From Bullera alba (Eukaryota; Basidiomycota; Tremellomycetes; Tremellales; Bulleraceae), in the NCBI GenBank assembly GCA_001600095.1, contig BCIX01000003.1, positions 1,984,001 to 2,048,000 of the forward strand: a stretch of DNA of 64,000 nt. Direction: 5' to 3'. Positions 47,138 to 56,903 of the stretch are shown in pieces (the stretch's first letter is position 1; every line of letters begins with the position of its first letter). The notes under the pieces were generated by a model. That model made no database searches and was not told the origin of the DNA. It saw nothing but the letters and a program-made list of their open reading frames with translations. The position numbers were made by a program, and so were the translations under genes.

Positions 47138-50100
47138 ATGGCAGAGGTGGACGTGCTGGCAATGGAGGGGATGGACGAACAAGCCGCCTATGCGGGGATT
47201 GTGCCCAGAGACGATCTAACAGACATCAGATCGTCTCAAGTCTTTGTCCAAGTCCAAGGTCTCGAAGGGATCCAAGGTTACCAAGACCAAGAGGACACTC
47301 GTACACCCATCCTCGACTCTACCTCCGATACGGTAGATTCACCCATCCTGGCCACCCCAGTACTCGGCTTCATCGAAGAGGAATACCCCTCGCCAACAAT
47401 AGTGGAATCGCCAATTCTTCGATCTTTACCCATTCGACACTCTTCATTCTTTAGATCGCCCCCACCAGACATGTGGGCCAACAGCTCTTTCTCCAAACGC
47501 TCCTCTACCGCCCCTCCCCGACAAGATATCGACGACGAGATCTTCAACGGCACCCAGCACACCGGTGCCACGCCCCCACCACGTTCTCGATCCGCCTTTC
47601 AGTATGAGGCGAATACCTCGCAAAGGTCAGCTGGGAGCGCGAGTCGTGGGAGACCAGGAGAGTATCTGAGGAGAGCGTCGGAGAACGATATAGTCTCGCC
47701 CCAACCTCGACCCAAGTCCTCCCTATTTTCTCGAATGCTGCGTCAGCACGAACATGGCGATTCGCTCCGTCATACCGATTCTGGACATTCGCTCAAACAG
47801 TCTTCCAGTCAGAGCAGCTCCTCGTCCCAATCTGCGAGTAAGAAGGGACAAGGAAAGTGGGACAAGCGCGCCTCGAGAAATGCTCCACCGCCCCCGGTCC
47901 GCTCGCACACAGACCCCGCCAGGAGCTCGATGAACCCTCATTCCAGTAGCGTGATGAGCGAGCTCACCAAACACAGAGCCTTCTCGAATAGTGTGGAAGG
48001 AGACGTGGATTGGGAGACTTTGGAGAGCCTACCTAAAGTTGTCCTGCACCCTCCCGAGGGCGAGAGTGAGTTCCGACATCTCCGATGCTTGTGTTCCTTC
48101 AGCTGACCGTGCAACTTGGCAATCAGACACCAGCTCGCCAATCAAGCTGTATCCCCCTACTCCACCCCAGCAGCATCCTCGAGGATCGATGGTTCAGCTC
48201 CCTGCATCCGTGTCCAGGACGTATTCTGTGGCCGAGTCGGAACGGTCAGTACGAAGCGAATCGCGTAATACCTGGGGCGGCATGGACAAGGGCTTTTCCC
48301 GACCTGCACCTGTATTCCGACGCGCCGGCGCTCGAGCTTTACCCCAGGGGATCATCATGCCAATGAAGAAGGCCGAGCTGGTCAATCACATCGAAAGGCG
48401 AATGTCAATAGCCAACCCCGTTGGAGGTCAGCACCACGAGGAGACAGATCCGAATTGGGACACTCCCCCATCCCGACGTTATTCGGAATCTCGATCGGTC
48501 AATTCACCGCCAATGTCCCCTCTGAGTCGGATGAATGCCGCTTCTCAGGTGCCCATACCAGAGGCATCAGAGGATGAGGAGGTTTTGGACATTTACGATC
48601 AACTGCCGCCTCGCCTAGAGGACTTTGCACCAGTCGGACGATTGGCAACTCCTCCACCTCGATCCGACTCCCTATCGCGCTTGTCGAAACAGCTGGTTCA
48701 TTCCGATTCTTCCCCCGCGATCTGGGCCAGCCCTCCCATGATCATGATCACCTCGGAGACCGACGCGTCCTTGTTGACGCAGACGCTCCATCAGGAGCCT
48801 GAACAGGTGGAACCGGTCGAATCATTGGAAGCCGTCCCAGACGACGCGGAAGATCCGCCATTCGTCACCCCTAGCTCTTCGATGGACGAGATCGCAGACA
48901 AGGTAGATCCGGCAAGTGAACACATAGAAGCCGAGGTCGACTCCCCGGCCTTCTCGCTGCCCATGTCGCCAGAGTCTCCTCAGGTGGCCAGTCCATCGGA
49001 TGCTCTACCTGTTCTGACGCAATCGATGCCGTCGTCTTCTGCGCTATCGATCGAGAATGAGCTGGAGATTCTGAGGGATGAACAACCACCTTCCCTTCCA
49101 GCATCACCTGTGACCAGCCCCGCTACGATCACTGAGGCCGTCTCGACATCGCCCATTACACCAAGTGTCACGAGAGGCATTCCAGCCAGCACCTCGGAAC
49201 GCAGCCGTCGAACTCTGTCTCTCGGTAGCATGGCCGATGTCGTCCCTTCACCACCAGGTCCAACGCCGATCGTCGACTACAAAGCGGAAACGCCCAAAGT
49301 GATCAAAAAGCAGAAATCGCTCAAGAGCTTCTTCTTCTTCCACGAAAACTCGGCAAAGCACGACCACGCATCTGTTCCCCAGATCCCGGCAAAGTTCGCC
49401 GAACAAGCGAAGTCCAAGTCAAAGGATTCAGCCTCTGCTCCTTCCGCTCCCACGACCAGCAAGAGTGGTTTCTCCAGCATGCTCTCGAGACCGAAATCCA
49501 AGCCGTCGCTCAGGATCGATGTCAAGCAATCGAAGATCTCTGATGCTTCGTCTTCATCTCAACCTCGAATGCCCAATACCGCATCTTCGACCTCGTCCAC
49601 GGAGGAGCATTACCCTCAAACTCCAGCATCAGCTTCGACGAGCAAGACCAAGGCTCACGCAGCGGAGACGCCGAAGGCTGAGAAGTCCGAGAAAGGGGAT
49701 AAGACTGAGAAGGCAGAACCTTCGAGAGGACTGAGCAAGCGGTTCTCCTTGACCAACATGAGCAGCGCGTTCAAGCGGGCGAAGAAGGAGGCTACGGCGG
49801 TGGTCCCACAGGTCCCCGAGCTACCCCAGGCGTACAAAAAGGACAAATCGGCCGCTACGACCAGTAAGAGCAGCAAAGGGTTTGGCAAGCGAAAAGACAA
49901 GGAGAACGCGGACTTGCTCGGGCAGTCAAAGTCGAGTCTGGTCAAAGAGAGCGCTTTGCCGATACCGACTTCACCAAAACTGGCCAAGGAGCCCTCACCG
50001 TCGAGTCCGGCATCTCGAGCAAGCAGCAGGTCCGCCTCTCCCGTTGCACCGGTCATCAACGTCAAGCACAGCTCGCCCACTGCCTTCAGCCAGTCCCCGT

Positions 50101-51113
50101 CTCCGGATCAGAGACCGCCTACAACCCGACCTTCTCCGGCCGACTCGGTGTCCGTGGTCTCGGAGGGATCTAGCTCGTTCGAGCTGGAGAACGAGTTGAC
50201 CAACGCTCAGCTCGTCCTGGTATCCCCTCATACCAGACGCAATCCCGCGGAGTCACTGCAGGATATACTGGGCGTTGGACCGGTTTCCCGGACGAGCGTA
50301 CTGGTGCAGTTGAACCGAAGCCAGTCGAGGAGGAGCGTAGAGGCGATCGTGCTTGGACCGCTGTTGATGCCGGATCCCAGCACTGCCGGCATGACGCCTC
50401 TCATGGAAGATGAGATGGATGAGCTGGAGGACCTGAACGACCAAGTGGAGCCTGTTGAGGGTTCGGCGGGAAAGAAGCAGACCCCGAAATCTTCATCGGA
50501 AAGCTCGCTGGAGTCTCTCTCACGCTCTTCCACCTCGTCGGACCCCTCGGAGGGACAGGTACCCGTCACACCATCCTCTCCACCTGACACGATGCGAATG
50601 GAGCCAGCTCCACCCGTCCCGACCGGCACATTCAGTGCTCCACCAGAACTACCGCTGCCCGCCTTGCCGTCAGATTTGGTGTTGGTGGACAAGCCCTCCG
50701 GATCGGAGTATGAGCACGGTCATCAGGAGGAGTACTTGGCGCAGACGAACAACTTGAGTCCTCAGTCCACGGAGACGGTCAAGGTGAAGAGGAAGAATAG
50801 CAGGAGTCCAGAAGGCTTCTTCAGGTTCCTCAGCGGTAAATCGCATTCGCCCAAGTCTACCCCAGCAGACCTACCCCCCTCGACGGCCCAGTCACCTGCG
50901 TCGGAGACGGTGCAGTTGCCCAAGGAGGAGAGGGTTCTGCATTCCGAAGTCCCGCTGCCGATGACATCGGTTCAGGAGGATACGGTCAAGACCAAGGAGT
51001 TCAACAGTCTCAGCGATGAGATCCAGCTTCGATCCCTACACTTCGAAAGCCTGGGTCTGGGGTTGACTTTCGAGAACCTGGCTTGGGACGATAGCCTCGT
51101 GACGAGGAGTTAA
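47138..51113 (+). CDS. large disordered Ser/Pro-rich protein (1,304 aa)
   Basis: Two exons (47138-48065, 48127-51113) join in frame. Almost the whole protein is low-complexity Ser, Pro, Thr, Glu and Lys. Short ordered-looking islands are DWETLESLPKVVLHPPEGEN, RPAPVFRRAGARALPQGIIM, KVIKKQKSLKSFFFFHENSA, GLSKRFSLTNMSSAFKRAKK, GVGPVSRTSVLVQLNRSQSR and the C-terminal IQLRSLHFESLGLGLTFENL. Many SP/TP sites suggest heavy phosphorylation. Such proteins in basidiomycetes are often polarity, septation or signalling scaffolds, but I recognise no family and assign no function. The N-terminus chosen is the first ATG after a 1.4-kb gap. Confidence 0.75.
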
Positions 51114-51770
51114 GGGAGTGCAGGGCGAGACAAGAATCAATGGAACTGGATGAAGGCGGGGAGGTGTGGAATCAAATAAAACATCTGAGAGACAGAGTGA
51201 CGAACGGACAATGATATCCTAGGGAACATGGACAATGATCGACGTGTCTTGTAGCATCCGAGACGTTGTACAGATGCACTGCAGTAGCAAGCAGGCCTCT
51301 CAAGATCGTGACCCGGTGGAGTCTCGATCGTCAGAGTCGTTGCCGGTAGAATGACCGAACGAGCAAGTCCATAGCCTTGGAGTAAACTTAAGCAAGTAGA
51401 GGTGGTCGTCGTTCCGCTGACAGGTCAGAAAGTAGCATCAAGCCCAACCTTGTTCTTGCTCACCCCATCATGTATAAGTGGATCGAGGATCGATGCATTG
51501 AGTGAGCTGTCTGGCTGATAGCAACCCTCAGCTAGTGACCTTGATGCTTGAGTAGTTATCACGATCAGAAAGCAGGATCCTAGGATGTCAGCAACCTGGA
51601 TCCGGTCTTGGACGATGACGTCGAATTCACTTGGCCCTCGTCTCCATTCCAACTGCTCCTTCAATCGTACATTCACTTCAACATGCTTCAACACACAGAA
51701 GCCGCCATTGCTCAGATCACTGCCCCTATCGCGCACAAGCACGACCCGGAGACACCTTGCATATAGCATC

Positions 51771-52691
51771 ATGCCATCGGATCAGAAGCCATCGGTGAAG
51801 ATGATCATCCTAGAGGTGGACGAGGCGCACCCGGATGATGTGGCCGAGAAGGGCAACTATGGAGAGATACTGCATCGGCACTTTGTCAAGGCGGGCAACA
51901 ACCATGACCCACCACTGGGCATCCAGACGGACACGCGGTTCGTCGTCCCGGAGAAGGGCGGGAAGATACCCAGGATTGAGGACTTTGAGGGCGTGACCGG
52001 TGTTTTGATCACCGGCAGCACGTTTGACGCTCATGGAGATGATGAGTGGATCACGGATCTAATAGCGCTATTGAAAGGTGAGCATGAGTTCCTCCTAGAT
52101 CCTAGTATCACGAGAGCCATATGGTCAAAGTTCCGATGTCTTGGCCTGCACTGACACTTCGCAGAGGTTTGGACGAAACGACCCGAAGTGCACTTCTCCG
52201 GTGTCTGCTTTGGTCATCAACTCCTGTGCCGGATGCTAGGGGCCAACGTACGACCTGAGCCATCGTCAGAATGGGAGATCGGACACTCTCAGATCAACCT
52301 ACATGACATTGGGAAGAAACTATTCAGGACGACCGACGACGAGATCTTCCTGAATCAGATGCACCAGGATCAAGTGGAGTCACCCCCAACGTACGAAACT
52401 GCAGGCGGTCTACTGTCGAAAGACCAGAAGATCGAGGTATGGGGACACAGCCCGCACACCAAAGTTCAAGGGGTCTACCTCATGAACAGGCTGTTCACGT
52501 CTCAAGCCCACATGGCATTCGACCCACAGATGGTCAGGCGGGAGATTCAGATGAGGATCGATAGTGGTGCGCTGCAGGATATGGCTCTGGCAGAGGAGGC
52601 AAAGGGGAATAGTCATCTGGAACACGATGGGGAGGTTTTGGCGGCGGCGATCCTCCGCTTCTTCCATTATGAGGATGATGGTCTGGAGTAA
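51771..52691 (+). CDS. class I glutamine amidotransferase-like protein
   Basis: Two exons (51771-52077, 52165-52691) give 277 residues. The fold markers are an N-terminal strand (VKMIILEVDEA), GVLITGSTFDAHGDDEW, and the nucleophile elbow with cysteine in SGVCFGHQLLCRMLGANV. The downstream histidine of the triad is probably in MHQDQV or SPHTKVQG. The sequence resembles stand-alone GATase domain proteins of fungi (YLR126C-like), which hydrolyse gamma-glutamyl bonds; some act on glutathione conjugates. The exact substrate cannot be read. An in-frame upstream ATG at 51585 would add 62 residues with no acidic residue and many Arg/Ser/Thr. Confidence 0.85.
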
Positions 52692-52997
52692 GAAGACTGA
52701 TCGCGTTTCACTCTAGGATGCATCTCCGTCAAACAGTGGGGGTGTTATCTGTCACAGATCGTCGACTAGCTCGCTTCTCACGTTGCAGCCCCTCTTCGGA
52801 GCACGAATGGTGAACTCGTTGGTGTTTCGCTCGAACTCAGCTCGACTCTGGTCGACGAACGTGCAGCCTATCCTTTGTCACGACACTTCGATAGGCAAGT
52901 TTCGTGAGGAGAGCCAAGATGTCTTCACTTACGCTGACTTGATTACACGGCATCCTCCTCGCTCATGGATGTATAGACTTAACGGAATCAAGCCGAC

Positions 52998-53624
52998 ATG
53001 CACACACCATCCACTGAAGCCACAACACCCGCGCAAGATACCCTGGTGGGGAGCTTAGCAACAAATTTAGACCTTTCCGTGTCGAGACCGACGTCTCTCT
53101 CACCGGTCATATCTGATATCCGCCGTCACTTCGATGTGCTTTTGAGCACCGATGGGAAGTACCTCAAAATCTGGGCTCAGGCCACGGAGCCTGATGCCAA
53201 TCTGTCGATCCTGGAGCCCTACGGGGAATCAACGGGCAGCGTCCAATCGATTCTCGACAAAACCAATTTCGGTGGCATGGCCAGGAGCAAGGAAACATAC
53301 AAATTGGTGCTCAACAAGCAGGTCCAAAGGCTGGCGGACACTGTAGTGAGCAAATTGAATGATATCGGAAGCAGGATCGAGTGGACGATGAGCGGTGACA
53401 AGAAGTCGCAGATCAAGTTAGCGCAATACGGGACCACGGAATCTCAGCAAACCACTATACAAGACGCTGACAGAGGTGAAGCCAACGAGGCGCTTCAGAG
53501 CTTGCTGGAGGAGGTGGCGAAGGAGACGAAGGAGGTCAGAGCGTTGATGCCAGCAAGGCCGACGTCCACTGCGACGGCGTGCACCTGTGCACCTGCGACT
53601 TTGCGAGCCAAGTACAAGTGCTAG
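52998..53624 (+). CDS. orphan protein (208 aa), first of a local cluster
   Basis: A single exon starts MHTPSTEATTPAQDTLVG. A helical region (SPVISDIRRHFDVLLSTDGK, LSILEPYGESTGSVQSILDK, KLVLNKQVQRLADTVVSKLN) and a C-terminal helix (ANEALQSLLEEVAKETKEVR) precede a short Cys/Thr end (TATACTCAPATLRAKYKC). No signal peptide or membrane segment is visible. The middle resembles the product of the broken frame at 54245-54758: both share a pattern like G-x2-(S/T)-G-(T)-SV-x2-I-(L/F)-D followed by SK and a helix. I recognise no family. Confidence 0.6.
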   Translation: MHTPSTEATTPAQDTLVGSLATNLDLSVSRPTSLSPVISDIRRHFDVLLSTDGKYLKIWAQATEPDANLSILEPYGESTGSVQSILDKTNFGGMARSKETYKLVLNKQVQRLADTVVSKLNDIGSRIEWTMSGDKKSQIKLAQYGTTESQQTTIQDADRGEANEALQSLLEEVAKETKEVRALMPARPTSTATACTCAPATLRAKYKC

Positions 53625-54244
53625 GACCGCTGGGAGCCTGACCCAAACACCTTTTGGTCTGACACTGCACTTACTCATACATGCAATGCTTGCTGAGACT
53701 GAAAGAGATTCGGCCTGACTGACAGGTGATCGGCTGTACGGGATGTCGAGTTGACGCCTCAGTGATGGTGATCCCACGTGGGTGATCAGGCAGCGGGTGA
53801 AACGCTTCAAGTTGTTGAAACGTCTGGCGTTCAAACATCAAATTCCAAATCTAACCCCTTGTTCGCCAACACAGCTTGCTCTCAACCTCCGCTTCAAGGA
53901 TGATCAGCTGAAAGGATGACAACTGCGATTACAGATAAACAAGCACATATTGCCAATCGCGAGCGATTCAACCGTTTCACGCGACATCCTCCCTCCTCCT
54001 CCCACCCAGCGTTTGCACAGCGAGGTGTGAAATCTTTGACGCAGTGAGCTTGATCTCCGAATAACGAGTGCGTTCCCTTGAAGGAAACTTCGGCCATCGG
54101 TCAGACGGAGTGAAGCTGAGTCAGACTGTCTCACACCTACCCGTGAGTCTCTGAACGACCCCATATGATGCATAGACGTGATCGACGCTGAAGTTAGACG
54201 TTAGATTCCCACATCCCTCAGATATTTCACCTGACGATACCAAC

Positions 54245-54758
54245 ATGGAGCCCCACCCCGACGCAAGACAAACCACACCTAGATGCTGGTTGGGAGAGCG
54301 ATCGATCGCTTGCGTCACAGCATTGCGAAAGGGTTTTGGACGATCTCAGTTCGTTGCTCACCCCAGGCTCCGCATCAAGGACAGGAAGTTTGCCAGGCTG
54401 GCCGGATGTGCGTCTCGAGGAAGTGTCCATTGCTCGACAGATAGGACGGGTCTCTGGCACCTCTGTCACCGATATCTTTGACCAGCACCTCAACCCGCGA
54501 CTGTCGAAGTCTTCAGATGCACTCGCAAAACTGCGATACGACATCGTCACTCGACAAGCCGAGAGTCAACGTACTGATGTCAGGTCACTAGAGCGATCCC
54601 TCCTGCAATCGACCTTCGAGAAAATCAACACCAAACTCAGCGTCGGGCCGGATGATGAGAGTGACTGGGAGGGACTCGTGGCGGATCTTGATAGGCTACA
54701 AGGTGCTGTTTACGCCTACCACAGACTCAGCAATCCATCCGAGGAGGGCGAGTACTAA
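54245..54758 (+). pseudogene. related orphan gene without an in-frame start
   Basis: A well-formed helical sequence (DDLSSLLTPGSASRTGSLPG, VSGTSVTDIFDQHLNP, SKSSDALAKLRYDIVTRQAE, VADLDRLQGAVYAYHRL) ends with a normal stop. Its frame contains no methionine at all and is closed by a stop at 54195-54197. The only nearby ATG with a plausible context (54245, MEPHPDARQTT) is in another frame, and no usable intron connects the two. A one-base indel near 54280 would explain this. The encoded region is similar in pattern to the 52998 gene. Alternatively an upstream exon supplies the start, or the assembly has an error. Confidence 0.5.
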
Positions 54759-55054
54759 TAGTGCAGACGGGGTCGAGGAGGACGGTGAAATGGTGGAGCT
54801 TAGTGTTTTACACAGCTGAACTCTTGATGCACGGGTCTCAGAATCGACATTCCCACGCGAAATGCAGGAGCTTACTTCTCACATTTGTCTCACATCATGG
54901 TGCGAAACCTCTCCCCCACTTCTCTTACTTGTGCAACGCAGAGCTGTCATACCTCCCTTGACACCGCGCCCCGTGTGCAATCCCAGCTGACCAATCAAGT
55001 AAGTGGGGATGAAAGGATCCCTCCAGCTTTGCCTATGAAGACCACCTTCACGGG

Positions 55055-55060
55055 TATAAG
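55055..55060 (+). promoter_or_regulatory. TATA box, copy A of duplicated promoter
   Basis: TATAAG lies exactly 103 bp before the ATG at 55158, at the same distance as in copy B. The shared anchor TTGACACCGCGCCCCGT lies at 54958-54974. Confidence 0.55.
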
Positions 55061-55157
55061 ACCGCGAAACCTCTCATCCCTCTTCTTTCCCTTCGATATC
55101 TCCCCCAACAATCACCCTCATCACCTACACCACCGTACGACCAGATCGAATCGAGTC

Positions 55158-55589
55158 ATGTCTGAATCCGTCAGCGCTTGCGAAATGGTGTCCAGTAGTG
55201 CCAAGGTCCGCAGGCTGAGTAGTAAATACGCTGACAACGTCTACAACGGTACCATGACAGTGGCCGGAACTCGAGAGTTGCTGCTGGAGCTGCAAACCCT
55301 CAAGGCGGGGTGGACGTCGCTGGGGAGTGCCGAGCTTGATAGATGCTGCCACAACATCGGGCGCCACAGCACCATTGCGGATCTTTTTGATGATTTCAGT
55401 ACGGCTGCCGAGCTATCAATCCTCACCAAGGATGTGGACCAGGACGGTTTCATCAGCGACGCCGCGAAGGTGGTACGTCTCATCGCCCACTACGAGCACG
55501 GCCTTCGTCGAGCCCTGTCCGAGGCGACACCACCTTCAGAAGCTCACGCTGGAGCCGAGAAAATCGAACCCAACTGGTCTATCTTTTGA
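55158..55589 (+). CDS. orphan protein, tandem copy A (143 aa)
   Basis: A single exon. The ATG is fixed by comparison with copy B at 56277: both begin MSESVS and both are exactly 143 residues, although the frame here is open upstream to 54885. Shared features are SSKYADNVY against SDDYADSVE, LLLELQTLKAGWTSLGSAEL against LRTLQCLKADWLSYGSAQAK, and a C-terminal helix ending in an acidic or aromatic tail. It is mainly helical, with no signal peptide or membrane segment. No known family is recognised. It lies in the duplicated block beside the FET3 tail remnant. Confidence 0.65.
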   Translation: MSESVSACEMVSSSAKVRRLSSKYADNVYNGTMTVAGTRELLLELQTLKAGWTSLGSAELDRCCHNIGRHSTIADLFDDFSTAAELSILTKDVDQDGFISDAAKVVRLIAHYEHGLRRALSEATPPSEAHAGAEKIEPNWSIF

Positions 55590-55748
55590 GAGGTAGGACC
55601 ATGAGCCACGAGCCACGAGTGTGGTTGCCTCGATCAATCGATGTAGCGAGAATGCAAAGCTGAGCCTGGCAAACATCTAGTGTCTACGGTGCAGCCGGTG
55701 CAGGTTTAAGCAGTCCCTGTTGATGTGAGCCAGGGTGGGTTACTGTTA

Positions 55749-55925
55749 GCCAGCAAACATCTCCAAAGTGTTCAAGAACGTGTGTGCGAGGCCAAGCGCA
55801 ACTGTTCACGTCCACAGTCGGTCCGAGATCCATCTATCTCAACAGCCCTTCGTCGCCTCGTACTTCCCCTGCCCTCATGTCGTTTTCGAGCTCTCCCTCG
55901 TTCAGACTACCCCGGCCGAGCAACA
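55749..55925 (-). pseudogene. decayed copy of the FET3 3' end
   Basis: The minus strand here encodes GSLNEGELENDMRAGEVRG, which aligns with the tail of the intact FET3 gene (GSLDEGELEEEVRKIEAKK, about 56945-57005). The flanking DNA GCCAGCAAACATCTCC (55749-55764) recurs at 56856-56871, just beyond the FET3 stop. The spacing between the two sets is about 1.1 kb. This is the boundary part of a tandem duplication that included a small orphan gene and the end of FET3. Confidence 0.65.
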
Positions 55926-56173
55926 CTACCGCTAGGCGACTAAGTGATCAGGATAGAATGAACTCATCGAGGCCCAACCCCACTCGCACTCTGCAGAACG
56001 CGCGAGCATGCTTCTCGGACAGCTGACTGAAACCTCTCATCAACTTCTGCTGCTTCTGCAACGCAAAGCTCAACCGCCTCCTTTGACACCGCGCCCCGTT
56101 TGCCAGTTGATGACCGATCAAGTGGGGATGAAAGGACCGCTCGAGCTTTGTCTACGAAGACCAATCTCGAGAA

Positions 56174-56179
56174 TATAAG
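56174..56179 (+). promoter_or_regulatory. TATA box, copy B of duplicated promoter
   Basis: TATAAG lies 103 bp before the ATG at 56277. The anchor TTGACACCGCGCCCCGT recurs at 56083-56099. Confidence 0.55.
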
Positions 56180-56276
56180 GCTGTGAAAAGTCCAATCCCC
56201 CTTCTTTGTCTTCGAACACTCCCCTAACAACCACATTCACCAACAACTATACCGTCCGGTCATATCGCCTCGAGTT

Positions 56277-56708
56277 ATGTCTGAATCCGTCAGCGTGGCT
56301 GACTTGGAGAACAGCAGCCAAATTGCTATCCAGTTGAGCGATGACTACGCTGATTCAGTTGAGCACCGTAAGACCTCGTTCGCGAAGACTCACGACACGC
56401 TGAGGACACTGCAATGTCTCAAAGCGGACTGGCTGTCATACGGCAGTGCTCAGGCCAAAAGTGGGCACCTTGGGCTTGGACCGCACGACATCATGAACAA
56501 TCTGCTGCGAGACACCGCTCAAGCCAGTCTGAAGTCGATTCAATCCTCAGGTACGACGCCAGCAAGTGGCCTCAAAGCCGCCACAGAAGCGATAGGTGTG
56601 ATTGAGATGTACGAGAAGAGTCTCAGCGAGACTGTGAATGATCTGCAGCGAGCTGCCGGGGATCAAGACGAGGACGATGGCGAATCACGCCAATTTGAGG
56701 GCTTCTAG
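56277..56708 (+). CDS. orphan protein, tandem copy B (143 aa)
   Basis: A single exon beginning MSESVSVADLENSSQIAIQL. It is helical and charged: KTSFAKTHDTLRTLQCLKAD, AIGVIEMYEKSLSETVNDLQ, and a Gln/Asp/Glu-rich end (DQDEDDGESRQFEGF). It is paralogous to copy A, with identical length and similar promoter, yet the proteins have diverged far more than the flanking DNA, especially in the middle (GHLGLGPHDIMNNLLRDTAQ). It is convergent with FET3; its stop lies 195 bp from the FET3 stop. Unknown function. Confidence 0.65.
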   Translation: MSESVSVADLENSSQIAIQLSDDYADSVEHRKTSFAKTHDTLRTLQCLKADWLSYGSAQAKSGHLGLGPHDIMNNLLRDTAQASLKSIQSSGTTPASGLKAATEAIGVIEMYEKSLSETVNDLQRAAGDQDEDDGESRQFEGF

Positions 56709-56903
56709 CGGTAGAAGTAGTCAGACACAGAACTTGATGTCGTTGGCAGTGAGTATGGAAATATGCAAAGCTCAGTGAGGGGTAAGGACGCCACCGAGGG
56801 GGAAGGATACCATGGTGAAGGCTTGAGTTGTCCCTTTCGATGACAGCTAAGCTCAGCCAGCAAACATCTCCGAAGAAGGTATGTTCATGCGCATGCCCAC
56901 ATT

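Noticed and set aside
54885..55157. Upstream in-frame extension of orphan copy A (would give 234 residues)
   Set aside because: Copy B has no such extension, and the stretch holds the duplicated promoter and TATA box.
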